NCBI GenBank assembly: GCA_963746735.1
Contig: CAVVCO010000013.1
Coordinates: forward strand, 1-64,000
Origin: CAVSWT01 sp963746735
Lineage (GTDB): Bacteria; Bacteroidota; Ignavibacteria; Ignavibacteriales; Ignavibacteriaceae
Reading direction: 5' to 3'
DNA length: 64,000 nt
Shown: positions 40,132 to 49,989 of the stretch, piece after piece
Layout of the letters: every line of letters starts with the position of its first letter
How positions within the stretch are numbered: the stretch's first letter is position 1
Notes under the pieces: model-generated
What the model was told of the DNA's origin: nothing
The model's input: the letters and a program-made list of their open reading frames with translations, nothing else
Databases searched by the model: none
Position numbers and translations under genes: made by a program

Positions 40132-41478
40132 ATGAAAAAATATTCTTCTGAACCTTTAATAAATGTAGGAATTCTTACAGAAAGTAAAATCAATTTTGAA
40201 CTTTACGGTGATTTTCAACTCGAAGGGAAAAAATATAGCGGGATATTTTCAGCACAGTTAGTTAACGGTAAAATAATTTGCAAAAGCAATAAGGAAAAAA
40301 TCGCTGAGGCAAGTGAATTATTTTTTAAAACTATGGATCCTGAAGGGGATTCATTTTTAATTAAAGAAGTTATCATTGGAGTTAAATTTCATTGGGAACG
40401 AAAAGAAAAACAGAGATTTCTCGGTTCATTAAAAATAATTATTGAAGATGGAAAACTGACTGCAATAAATGTAATTCCCATCGAAGCTTATCTTATAAGT
40501 GTCATCTCATCGGAAATGAGTGCTAGAAGCTCGCTTCAATTATTGAAAGCTCATGCTATTGTTTCAAGAAGCTGGCTGATTGCTCAAATGGAAAAATCAA
40601 AATCTTTAAAGAAGCAAAATTCGGATTACAGTGCTGTTTACGAAAATGAAAATGAATTAATAAAATGGTATGATAGAGAGGATCACAAAAACTTTGACGT
40701 TTGCGCTGATGATCATTGCCAGAGATACCAGGGAATAACAAAAGTGTATACAGAAATTGCCCGTCAGGCTGTAAAAGAAACTAGGGGAATAATTGTTACT
40801 TATGATGATAAAGTTTGTGACGCAAGATATTCGAAATCTTGTGGTGGTCTTACCGAAGCATTTGAAAATGTTTGGGAGCCTTTACGATATGAATATCTTT
40901 CTTCTGTAGTTGATTATAAATTTGAACCGGATAATTATAATTTTGATTTTTCAAATGAGGTGAATGCCCGAAAATGGATTTTAGGAAATCCGCCGGCTTT
41001 TTGTAATACAAAGGATAAGAAAATATTATCGCAAATACTTTTGGATTTTGATCAGGAAACAACTGACTTTTACCGGTGGAAAGTTGAATACTCCCAGGAA
41101 GAACTGGCAAATCTTATTAAAGAAAAAAGCGGAATAGACTTTGGAGAAATACTTGATTTAGTTCCAATTGAAAGAGGTGCCTCCGCAAGACTGATTAAAC
41201 TGAAGATTGTTGGAACTAAAAAAACTTTGATAATTGGCAAGGAATTGGAAATTAGAAGAACACTCTCAAAGTCACATCTATACAGCTCAGCCATAGTAAT
41301 AAGAAAAGTGATGAAGGAAAATAAAGTGCCTGATAAATTTATTATTTCTGGTGCCGGATGGGGGCATGGGGTTGGGCTTTGTCAAATTGGAGCTGCGGTA
41401 ATGGCTTCGCAAGGTTATAATTTTGATGAGATATTACTACACTATTTTTCAAACGCAAAGCTTTTTAAGCTTTATTAA
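40132..41478 (+). CDS. SpoIID/LytB domain protein
   Basis: A 448-residue protein with no signal peptide visible. The SpoIID core is clear: IPIEAYLISVISSEMSA, LKAHAIVSRSWL, the basic/acidic RYSKSCGGLTEAFENVW and the C-terminal GAGWGHGVGLCQIGAAVMA. SpoIID enzymes are lytic transglycosylases acting on denuded glycan strands during sporulation; in non-sporulating Bacteroidota the homologues are of unknown role, probably in peptidoglycan remodelling. The catalytic Glu of SpoIID would correspond to the one in SSEMSA. It is 19 bases upstream of a glycosyltransferase gene, so an envelope-related operon is plausible. Confidence 0.88.
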   Translation: MKKYSSEPLINVGILTESKINFELYGDFQLEGKKYSGIFSAQLVNGKIICKSNKEKIAEASELFFKTMDPEGDSFLIKEVIIGVKFHWERKEKQRFLGSLKIIIEDGKLTAINVIPIEAYLISVISSEMSARSSLQLLKAHAIVSRSWLIAQMEKSKSLKKQNSDYSAVYENENELIKWYDREDHKNFDVCADDHCQRYQGITKVYTEIARQAVKETRGIIVTYDDKVCDARYSKSCGGLTEAFENVWEPLRYEYLSSVVDYKFEPDNYNFDFSNEVNARKWILGNPPAFCNTKDKKILSQILLDFDQETTDFYRWKVEYSQEELANLIKEKSGIDFGEILDLVPIERGASARLIKLKIVGTKKTLIIGKELEIRRTLSKSHLYSSAIVIRKVMKENKVPDKFIISGAGWGHGVGLCQIGAAVMASQGYNFDEILLHYFSNAKLFKLY

Positions 41479-41497
41479 AGCACTGCTTCGGAATTAA

Positions 41498-42606
41498 ATG
41501 AAAATTCTTGTTTCTTGTTTATCTAAAAGCTGGGGCGGTATGGAAATGGTAACCCTGGTTTTTATTAGAAAGCTTCTTGAAAGAAATATCCAGGTTGAAT
41601 TATTGTGTATTAAAGAATCAAGGCTGCACATTGAAGCTAGCGCAATTGGAATTATGATTAATCCAATTAAAGCCTCAGGCTATATTCATCCTTTTTCCGT
41701 TTTAAAAGTTACTGCGTTAATCAGAAGAATAAAATTTGATTTAATTCATACACATGCTTCAAAAGATTTGTGGCTGCTTGTGCCGGCTTTAAATATTTTG
41801 AGAAGTAATATCCCACTGTTGTTGACAAAACATGTAGGTTCGTTCATTGTTAAAAAGGATTTATTTCACAAATGGATTTATAAAAGAGTTATTATGCATT
41901 GGCTATCAGTAAAGTAATTGCAAAAAATTTGTTTGAGACATGTCCTTTAACAGAAGATAGAATTTTAATTCATCATAACGGAGTTGATTTAAAAAGATTT
42001 GATCCGGAAAAAGTAAATCGAGAAAAAGTCCGTGATGAATTCAATTTAAAACAAAATCAAATTGCAATTGGAATGCTGGCTAGATTCAGCCCCGGTAAAG
42101 GACATGAAGAATTTTTATTTGCCGCGCGGGAGTTAAATAAAAAATATAAAAATTTATTTTTCTTAATTGTTGGTGAAGCTAGTCATGGTGAAAATGAATA
42201 TGCAGATTCGATAAAAAAACTTGCGGAAGAGCATCAAATAGAAAATATAATATTTACTGGTTACAGAAGTGATGTACCTGAAGTGCTTTCTGCTTTGGAT
42301 ATTTTTGTTTTCCCTTCACATTCTGAAGCTTTTGGAATTGCATTAATTGAAGCAATGGCAATGGGACTTCCTTCAGTTTGTTCGAATTCTGATGGGGTCT
42401 TGGACATAGCGATTGATTCAGAAACCTCATATCTTTTCGAAAGGAAAAATGGAGAAGATTTAAAAGACAAAATTTCACTTTTAATTGATTCGCCTGAAAC
42501 AAGAATGAAATTTTCAGTTGCTTCAAGAAAAAGAGTTGAAAATAATTTTGATCTGGAAATCATTATCAATCAGTTAATCGAAATTTATAAGAGTTCAATA
42601 AATTAA
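41498..42606 (+). CDS. Glycosyltransferase family 4 (one frameshift)
   Basis: About 369 residues after repair, a usual GT4 length. The first frame has the GT-B N-terminal fold (KSWGGMEMVTLVFIRKLLE, DLIHTHASKDLWLL) and the second, joined at about 41895, has AISKVIAKNLFE, the donor-binding GMLARFSPGKGHEEFL and the nucleotide-sugar motif FPSHSEAFGIALIEAMAMG. The EX7E motif starts at SEAFGIALIE. It probably adds a sugar to an envelope glycan; neither donor nor acceptor is visible. The start is 19 bases after the SpoIID-like gene, and a small lipoprotein gene follows. Confidence 0.88.
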
Positions 42607-42642
42607 TTACCACTTTCAAACCATAAATCATAAGAGGAGACA

Positions 42643-43086
42643 ATGTATATGTTACAAAATCTAAGCAAGAAAATATTAGTGCTTTTTGCTGCAGGCATTT
42701 TGTTAGCAGGCTGCAGTTCAACCAAGGAAATCACCACAAGCTCGTTAACTCAGGGTGATTGCAAAAATCAGAAAACGATTAGTAACCCCAATGAATTTGT
42801 TTCAGAGACAGCACAAAATTTAGATGTATTTCAGAAAGGCGATCTTATTACCGCAACTGTTGATGTTGAAACTTATTGTAATGCCCAATTGTCGTTCGAT
42901 GTAGTAAAAAAAGAAAATGAAATTTGGCTAAAGCTGAAAAACACCAGCGGTGTTAAGGATGAATGTGTGTGCACAAAGAATGTTTCCATTTCATTAGCGA
43001 ATGTTGAGCCTGGAGATTATACTATTTTTGTAACAAATCTCAGTGGAAGTCAATTGCTTTCAAAGACGACTTTTACAGCTAAATAG
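42643..43086 (+). CDS. Small lipoprotein, unknown function
   Basis: A 147-residue protein with a clear type II signal peptide (LVLFAAGILLAGCSS, Cys near residue 24) and a good ribosome binding site (AGGAGA). The mature part has about four predicted beta-strands, with Cys residues in GDCKNQ, VETYCNAQLSF and DECVCTKN, so disulfides are likely. The fold looks like a small beta-sandwich; no homologue comes to mind. It is monocistronic or the last gene of the glycosyltransferase unit. Confidence 0.75.
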   Translation: MYMLQNLSKKILVLFAAGILLAGCSSTKEITTSSLTQGDCKNQKTISNPNEFVSETAQNLDVFQKGDLITATVDVETYCNAQLSFDVVKKENEIWLKLKNTSGVKDECVCTKNVSISLANVEPGDYTIFVTNLSGSQLLSKTTFTAK

Positions 43087-43219
43087 TTATTAAATAATAT
43101 TTAAACTTAGAGATACTGATTTAACTCAGTATCTCAATTTATTCTTTAATACTCCTTTGTTTCTTCTTCAATTAATATTTAATTTTTAATACAAAAAATA
43201 AATTTAATATTGGGATAAA

Positions 43220-44685
43220 ATGGTAACTGCGTTTTTACTTTTCAACAATGAACAGCACTCAAAAGAAACAATTAAAAATTTAAAGCTAAGCTCTTCAATT
43301 GATGTTATTTACTTACTTTCTCAAAGTGATGGAATTGGTAAATATGAAGGATGTGAAGTCTTAAAAATTAATTCATTGCATTCAACCGAGACCATTAAAC
43401 TGATAGAGAATAAAACGAAAACTGATTTCATTTTATTCATTACTCAAAATACACTGATTCAATTAAGCCAGTTTGCAGTTGAAAGGTTTGTGAATGTTGC
43501 GGAGATGACGTCTTCAGGTATAGTTTATTCTGATTATTATGAAATAAAAAATAATAAAAGAACTTCACATCCTGTAATTGATTATCAAATTGGAAGTGTT
43601 CGTGATGATTTTAACTTCGGCCCTGTAATGTTTATTAGAAGGTCTGCAATTACAAACACATTAAAAGAAAATCCGTCTGACTATAATTATGCAGCTTTAT
43701 ATGATTTGAGGTTAAATATTTCCCAGAATTTTTCAGTCACTCATGTGCCGGAATATTTATATGCAATTGTCGAAACAGATAAAAGAGAATCTGGCGAGAA
43801 AATTTTTGATTACGTTAATCCGAAAAACAGAGAAGTACAAGTTGAAATGGAAATGGCGGCCACTTCCCATTTAAAAAATATAGGAGCTTATTTAACTTCA
43901 AAGTTCGATTCAATAAATGACGGGGAAGAAGAATTTCCTTATGAAGCATCTGTAATTATTCCTGTTAGAAACCGTGTAAAAACAATTAAGGATGCAGTTG
44001 AATCAGCGTTAAAACAAAAAGCTAGTTTTGATTTTAATATAATCATTGTTGATAATCACTCAAACGACGGCACAACAGAAATTTTAAAATCGCTGTCTGA
44101 GAAAAATAAGAATGTAGTTCATATAATTCCTCAAAGGGAAGACCTGGGAATTGGAGGATGCTGGAATGAAGCTGTACACAGTTTGCATTGCGGAAAATAT
44201 TCTTGTCAGCTCGATAGTGACGATGTTTACCAGGATGAAAATACACTTCAAAAAGTTGTTGATGTTTTTAAAAAGAAAAATGTGCAATGGTAATTGGCTC
44301 ATACACATTAACAGATTTTAAAATGAATACAATCCCGCCGGGGTTAATAGACCATAAAGAATGGACTCCTGAAAATGGAAGAAACAATGCGTTAAGAATA
44401 AACGGCTTAGGTGCACCTCGCTGTTTTTATACACCGGTTCTTAGAAAAATAAAAATTCCAAATGTTAGTTATGGTGAAGATTATGCAGTAGGGTTAGCTG
44501 TCTCCAGGCTTTATCAAATTGGTAGAATTTATGAGTCAATTTATTTTTGCAGAAGATGGGAAGATAATTCCGATGCAGCACTTTCCGTTGAAAAACAAAA
44601 TTTAAATAATATTTACAAGGATAAGATTAGAAGTTTCGAAATACTTGCCCGCCAAAGATTAAACGCAAAAAACGACATCGAATAA
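43220..44685 (+). CDS. Two-domain GT2-type glycosyltransferase (one frameshift)
   Basis: About 489 residues after repair. Residues 1-220 resemble a degenerate glycosyltransferase (FFLF-like start VTAFLLFNNEQHS, GIVYSDYYEI, FNFGPVMFIRRSA), and residues about 235-485 are an intact GT2 domain: ASVIIPVRNRVKTIKDAVES, IIIVDNHSNDGTTEIL, and the DxD-type QLDSDDVYQ. The second frame, joined at about 44287 by one missing A, supplies the acceptor region (APRCFYTPVLRKIK, YGEDYAVGLAVSR). It is 23 bases upstream of a DUF4922 gene, and the pair recurs in Bacteroidota. The product is unknown. Confidence 0.82.
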
Positions 44686-44708
44686 TTTTTTTAACTTTCA
44701 AAAATTTA

Positions 44709-45729
44709 ATGCTTGAAAATATCTTAATTAATGACCGTGAAGTAAGTGTTTCAATAAATCAAAATGATTTTTCCGAAGCTGCCAGAAAACTCTTATTACA
44801 ACAAATAAATAATTGGCAATTCGCTGCAAATGGATTTGAATCTTTAAAGTCAGTTCAAACTAAGGATTTTAAGTTTGATGATTTTAAAATAACTGTTCAA
44901 TTTAATCCTGGAAGAATCAAATCAAGCTCTGCAAAAGTGGATGATAAATCCATTAAGGAAAGGGAATGTTTTTTATGCTTGGATAATCTGCCAGTCAGAA
45001 CAAAAAGGAATTTTGATTAACGAAGAATATTTAATTCTTGTAAATCCATTTCCTATCTTCCCAGAACATTTTACAATTCCGCGTATCAGTCACATTTCAC
45101 AAAGTATAAAAAATGCATTCGTTGATTTGTTAGAGATAAGCAAAGAACTTTCTAAATATTATTGTGTCTTTTACAACGGTCCGAAATGCGGTGCTTCAGC
45201 TCCGGATCATTTGCATTTTCAAGCTGGAACAAAAAATTTTATGCCCATTGATATAGAGTTTCAGCAATTAAAAAATGAATACGGAAATGTTTTATTAGAG
45301 AATAAAAATATCATTCTAACTTCTGTTGACGATGGATTAAGAAGATTCATAAGCATTGAAAGTCATGATAAACATTTAGTTGAAAAAGTATTCGCAGAAT
45401 TTTACGAGGAATATAAGAATATTTCCGGCAGTATTGATGAACCTATGATGAATATAATTTCCAATTACGAAGAAGAATTTGGCTGGCGGGTTATTATTTT
45501 CCTAAGAGAAAAACATCGTCCTTCACATTATTTTGCAAATGAAGAAAATGGATTATTAATTAGTCCTGCGAGTGTAGATTTGGGGGGTGTTTTAATTGCT
45601 CCACGACAAAGAGATTTTGAAAGAATTACTAAAAATATAATTGCGGAAATATTTGATGAAGTGAATCTTAATCAAGAAAAATTTATTCAGATTAAAAATC
45701 ACCTTGGAGGAAACAGTACTTTATTTTGA
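44709..45729 (+). CDS. DUF4922 protein, HIT-like nucleotidyltransferase fold (one frameshift)
   Basis: About 340 residues after repair. The N-terminal frame contains the FNPGRIKSSSAKVD segment and the Cys pair ECFLCLDNL, typical of galactose-1-phosphate uridylyltransferase/HIT-related proteins; the second frame, joined at about 44992, continues EQKGILINEEYLILVNPFPI and holds GASAPDHLHFQAG, a His-X-His-X-Gln arrangement of the nucleotide phosphate-transfer site. A phosphorylase or nucleotidyltransferase acting on a sugar phosphate is therefore plausible. Its partner is the GT2 protein encoded immediately upstream. The exact substrate is not known. Confidence 0.82.
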
Positions 45730-45955
45730 ATTCTAATGAAATAAAAATTATATATTCTTTCCCATACAAATAAGATTATTAGACTGCGTCTCATTATCTT
45801 ACAGTAGTCAAGGGGCATCATTTGAAAATTATCAATTTTAACAACATATTCTATAGAAAATCAAACAAAAGTTTGGACTAATATTTGGTCTAATTTATAT
45901 ACTGCTATAAGTGATGAATAAGTAAGACTATTTTCTAAGACCAAATGGGAGAAAT

Positions 45956-48199
45956 ATGTATAGAATAAAGCCCCTTCAACAAAAAAGTTTGATTACATTT
46001 ATATTTATAATTCTAATTGCCGTAACTCAGACAAGTTCAATTGCTCAGGATAATTCCAGCCAATCGACAAGCAAAAACATAATCGTAAAAGATGCTTTAG
46101 GCAACAGTTATATTGCCGGCAATTTTCAAAGTGCTGAATTAAAATTTGGCAATACAGTTCTAAAAAATAATGGCCAAACTGATATATTTTTAGCAAAGTA
46201 TGATTCGCATAGCAAACTGGTTTGGGCTAAAAATATTGGTGGTGTAAATAATGAAAAATTAGAATCACTTAGTATCGATCCTTCAGGCAATTTTAAAATT
46301 ACTGCAAGCTCTTTTAGTAAAGAAATTAATTTTACCGGTTCTAATTTAAAGACAGATCATAGAGGTATAATTTTTAGTACAGAAGTAAATTCTTTAGGTC
46401 AAACTGTTTCTGCTAAAGTCGAAAAGATCATAGCAATGAATTCCAATTCTCTTCAAAAATCATTAAAGACAACTTCCGATACTTCAATAGCAATTATCTC
46501 TCCAGCTTTAGGTGAAAACTTGAAAGTTGGAACAAGAGAAGTAATTCAATGGGATGCCCAAAATATAGAATATGTTTTAATTGAATTATCATTGGATAAT
46601 GGAGCAACATGGCAGCCAATAAATTCAACAAGCGGATATGACTATACTTATGATTGGAGTGTCCCTGACACACTGTCAAATTCATGTTTAATTAGAATTA
46701 GTGATTATGATAATCCGGAGATTGCAGATACTAGTGAAATGTTTTCGATCTATGGAAAAATGAAATGGCATATTCAAAAAACAGATTATAATTCTGTCCT
46801 TCAAGAAATTTATATTACTAAATTTAACACTATGTGGGCAGCCGGATTCGATGGTTTAATTGAATCTACAAATGAAGGCGAAACATGGTCCGCCAAATTA
46901 AATGGTTATTGCTTGTTCGATGTTTTCTTTTTGAATACCAAAGGCTGGGCTGTGGGTTTGAATGGGAATATTTTCCAGACAACTGATTCAGGTGAAAACT
47001 GGGAACAAATTTCCAGCGGTTATAGTTTCCGATTGGAAAAAATATTTTTTGCTGATGAAAATAATGGATATATACTTGGCTCAGGATATTTATTAAAAAC
47101 CATCGATGGCGGGAAAACATGGAGTCTTCTGCAACCAACAGAACATGTAATTCAAAGTATGTATTTTGTAAATAGAGATACCGGATGGGTTGCCGGCGGC
47201 GAAGGTATAATATTTAAAACTAAAGATGGTGGTGCAACTTGGGAAAACCAGCAGCTTAATGATATAAAATATGGAACATTAACCTCCTTGTTTTTTATAG
47301 ACGAACATACAGGCTGGGCTTGTGGAAGTGGTTTAGATAGAGATGGTGGGATTATATTAAAAACCGAAGATGGCGGCGAGCAATGGAAATTACAGCAAAG
47401 CGGTTTTAATACATTTGTGTATTCTGTTTGCTTTACAAATGTTAATGATGGATGGGCTGTTGGGGATGAAGGAATTATGTTTAGCACAATTAACGGAGGC
47501 TCTAACTGGGTTCAAGAAGGCAGCGGGACATTATCAGATTTATATAATGTATCTTTAGAAAGTAATAACGGTGGTTGGGCAATAGGGAATGACGGAGTAA
47601 TATTAAAATATATTACTGATTCAGTTGTGCCGGTAGAGCTAACTAATTTTTCGGTTGATTTATATGATAATGTAGTGCGGCTTAAATGGTCAACAGCAAC
47701 TGAAACTAATAATAAAGGCTTTGAAATTGAAAAAAGCCAAACTCAAAATAACTGGCAAACAATTGGTTTTGTAGAAGGCAAAGGAACAACTACTGATTTA
47801 TCAAGTTATAGCTACATAGATAAATTAGAGTCCACTTCAAATAATGAAAAAGTATCTTATAGAATTAAACAAATTGATTATGATGGAACTTATACTTATT
47901 CGAAAATTATTTTAGTAAATATAAGCTCTGCTATAAATGACTATAGCTTATCACAAAATTATCCGAATCCTTTTAATCCGAGTACCGTAATTAATTATTC
48001 AATTAAGAATAATGAACAAGTATTCCTTAAAATATTTAATATGCTTGGACAAGAAGTTGCAACTTTAGTCAATGAGGTTAAACAGCCGGGAAATTATTCA
48101 GTTAATTTTAATGCGGCTAACCTTGCAAGCGGGACTTATATTTATAGCTTAAATGCAGGTAAATATTCTCAAGTTAAAAAAATGATTTTGGTTAAATAA
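45956..48199 (+). CDS. T9SS-exported protein with SBBP-like and YCF48/BNR-like repeats
   Basis: A 747-residue extracellular protein. A signal peptide (about 1-30) is followed by a short SBBP-type propeller section (DALGNSYIAGNF, LAKYDSHSKLVWAKNIGG), a beta-sandwich (GTREVIQWDAQNIEYVLIEL), and about seven YCF48/BNR-like repeats (GWAVGLNGNIFQTTDSGENW and similar, about 280-540). After a fibronectin-like stretch, the C-terminus is a classic type A sorting domain: LSQNYPNPFNPSTVINYSI, MLGQEVATLVNEVKQPGNY, and KKMILVK. It would be secreted by the type IX system and anchored at the surface. Role unknown. Confidence 0.92.
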   Translation: MYRIKPLQQKSLITFIFIILIAVTQTSSIAQDNSSQSTSKNIIVKDALGNSYIAGNFQSAELKFGNTVLKNNGQTDIFLAKYDSHSKLVWAKNIGGVNNEKLESLSIDPSGNFKITASSFSKEINFTGSNLKTDHRGIIFSTEVNSLGQTVSAKVEKIIAMNSNSLQKSLKTTSDTSIAIISPALGENLKVGTREVIQWDAQNIEYVLIELSLDNGATWQPINSTSGYDYTYDWSVPDTLSNSCLIRISDYDNPEIADTSEMFSIYGKMKWHIQKTDYNSVLQEIYITKFNTMWAAGFDGLIESTNEGETWSAKLNGYCLFDVFFLNTKGWAVGLNGNIFQTTDSGENWEQISSGYSFRLEKIFFADENNGYILGSGYLLKTIDGGKTWSLLQPTEHVIQSMYFVNRDTGWVAGGEGIIFKTKDGGATWENQQLNDIKYGTLTSLFFIDEHTGWACGSGLDRDGGIILKTEDGGEQWKLQQSGFNTFVYSVCFTNVNDGWAVGDEGIMFSTINGGSNWVQEGSGTLSDLYNVSLESNNGGWAIGNDGVILKYITDSVVPVELTNFSVDLYDNVVRLKWSTATETNNKGFEIEKSQTQNNWQTIGFVEGKGTTTDLSSYSYIDKLESTSNNEKVSYRIKQIDYDGTYTYSKIILVNISSAINDYSLSQNYPNPFNPSTVINYSIKNNEQVFLKIFNMLGQEVATLVNEVKQPGNYSVNFNAANLASGTYIYSLNAGKYSQVKKMILVK

Positions 48200-48201
48200 A
48201 A

Positions 48202-48236
48202 AAAGCCCCTCCAGATTTTTCCAAAGGAGAGGCTTT
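48202..48236 (-). terminator. Rho-independent terminator of the DUF885 gene
   Basis: AAAGCCCCTCC (48202-48212) pairs with GGAGAGGCTTT (48226-48236) with one mismatch. Read on the minus strand the stem is followed by a run of T residues (TTTTTTTATTT), so it ends the minus-strand gene; it may also stop the convergent T9SS gene. Confidence 0.8.
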
Positions 48237-48255
48237 GAAAAAGAAACTGTATTTT

Positions 48256-49588
48256 TTACTTCTCTAATCCAGATGGCGTTTGCGGAGTGGAAAGAATTTG
48301 CTTCAAACAGTTTCCATCTTAATTCCGGATTGTCATCTGTTCCGCCATGTTTGATAATATAATCTTCAACAATTTTTTGGCCTACGTTATAGTTTATAAC
48401 ATAGCTTCTATATTTTTCTATAAAGCTAATGCTTTTTAATGCCTTTTCTTTTGTTGATAGTTGATACTTAATCATCCAATTAACTGTCTCATCTTTTGTC
48501 CATTTTTTATCTAAGTAATTTCTTGCGGCTTCATTTCCTGCAAAATCTAATTGATGAGTTAAATCAAGAACTTGATAATATTTATCAGCGTCTTTTGGAT
48601 TCAGCCCTGCAAGAGGAAATAAAACATCCCGTTCAAATTTAATTCTTGATGCGCCTGGGAAAGCTACTTTGATTCCGTAGTTGGCACTGCCTTCAGCAAT
48701 TAAAGATTGAGGGCTAAATAAAACGTAAACAGAAAACTCAACCCAGCCTCTTTTCTTATACAAATCTTTTTCAAGGAGTGAGTTATAAACGTGATGTCCC
48801 GGATAGCCTTCATGTGCTGCAAGGTCAACTGCCCTATCGATATAAATTGGCAAATCAGTATTTACTTGGATTACGCTAAAGCTGTTTCCTTTATACCAGT
48901 TGTATGCGCCCCATGGTTTGTTTGTAACATATTCGACCTTAAAATTTTCTCCATGAGGCAATTGTATATGTTGAAGCGTTCTCTTTCTGCATTCTGAAAT
49001 TGCCGCTTGAAATACAGTGTCTAATTTCTCTTTGGGTATTATGAAAGCTTTTTTAAACTCAGCCAATCTATCTGAAATTTTTCCTTTGCCAGGTAAAATT
49101 CTTCCAAGCGTATCAATAATTTTTTGAAAATGGTCATCCGAAAAAGTCGGAACATTTGCATCATACAATGCCTTTGCTTCCTGGTCAAAGGTTAAATTTC
49201 CGCCTGCAATCATAAACAATTTTGTACGGACTGCTAAAAGCTGTTTGTACAAATAAGTATATCTTAAAGTTTGAATATCCGAAGCTTTATAATCACTCAA
49301 GCTGTCAAGACTATCCAATAAACTTCCGGCTTCATTATAAAGATTTTGAATAGAAGAAGAATCTCCTTTTGCAGCGGTTAATGGTTTTGGTTTATATTCT
49401 TCGGGCCCATAATATGCATCAATAAAATCATCAGCATGTTGTCCAACTTTTAAGACCAATTTTACATAAGAAACTGCAATATCATTCATTTTATTTTCCA
49501 ATTCTTCATTTGTTTTATTAGAGTTATTTTCACTGCATGAAAGAAGTGAGATTGAAATTAAGATTATAATAAAAAGATTTTTCTTCAT
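48256..49588 (-). CDS. DUF885 family exported peptidase-like protein (one frameshift near the 3' end)
   Basis: About 444 residues after repair. A lipobox signal peptide (SISLLSCSENN, Cys near residue 18) is followed by a helical domain and the zinc-peptidase-like HEGYPGHH (about 265-272) with a downstream Glu in LIAEGSANY, the DUF885 signature. The raw frame would run to 48149, through the terminator and into the neighbouring gene. Removing one base at about 48300 (GAAGCAA to GAACAA or GAGCAA) instead gives QILSTPQTPSGLEK and a stop at 48256, just before the terminator; I take that as the true end. Lipoprotein in the periplasm or at the outer membrane; substrate unknown. Confidence 0.87.
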
Positions 49589-49717
49589 TTAAATTCCAGG
49601 AATAGTATTAAGCAAAATTGAAAATCAAAATTACCAATTACTTAATTAAGCATCAAAAGAAATTATTAGTTCAATAGTGAATATGATTTAAATGAAGATA
49701 AATGGAATGAGTTTATC

Positions 49718-49883
49718 ACACCCCTTCGGGGTTGTAGAAAGTTTGGTTAATTGTTTTGTTATAATAATATCAGCCCTTCGGGCTTGTTAAGTAGTTATGG
49801 GTTCCCACAAGACAAACGCTGAAGGCGTGAAATTATTATAACATACAAGAATAAAATAATTAAAAATCCCGAAGAGATGACAT
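49718..49883 (+). repeat. Composite four-hairpin repeat element, copy A
   Basis: Four small hairpins stand in a row: ACCCCTTCGGGGT (49720), AGCCCTTCGGGCT (49772), ACGCTGAAGGCGT (49816) and ATCCCGAAGAGAT (49866). The same four, in the same order and with nearly the same spacing (52, 44, 50 bases here against 50, 44, 56), occur at 63301-63470. The second and third are inverted copies of one unit, TATAATAATnTCAnnCCTTCGG, facing each other; the first and fourth likewise. The element fills most of the 401-base gap between the DUF885 and ABC genes. No gene is visible in the rest of that gap. Confidence 0.85.
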
Positions 49884-49989
49884 AAGAAAAGAAGTTAGGC
49901 ATTTTCTTATATCACTTTTTCTTTATTAATGCGGACAGCAATGGATGATGAAAATGATTGAGTTGGAATCTTTATATTAAATTTAAAAA

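Noticed and set aside
49718..49883. CRISPR-like array
   Set aside because: The four palindromes differ in stem sequence, alternate in orientation and are spaced irregularly by AT-rich linkers; there are no cas genes.
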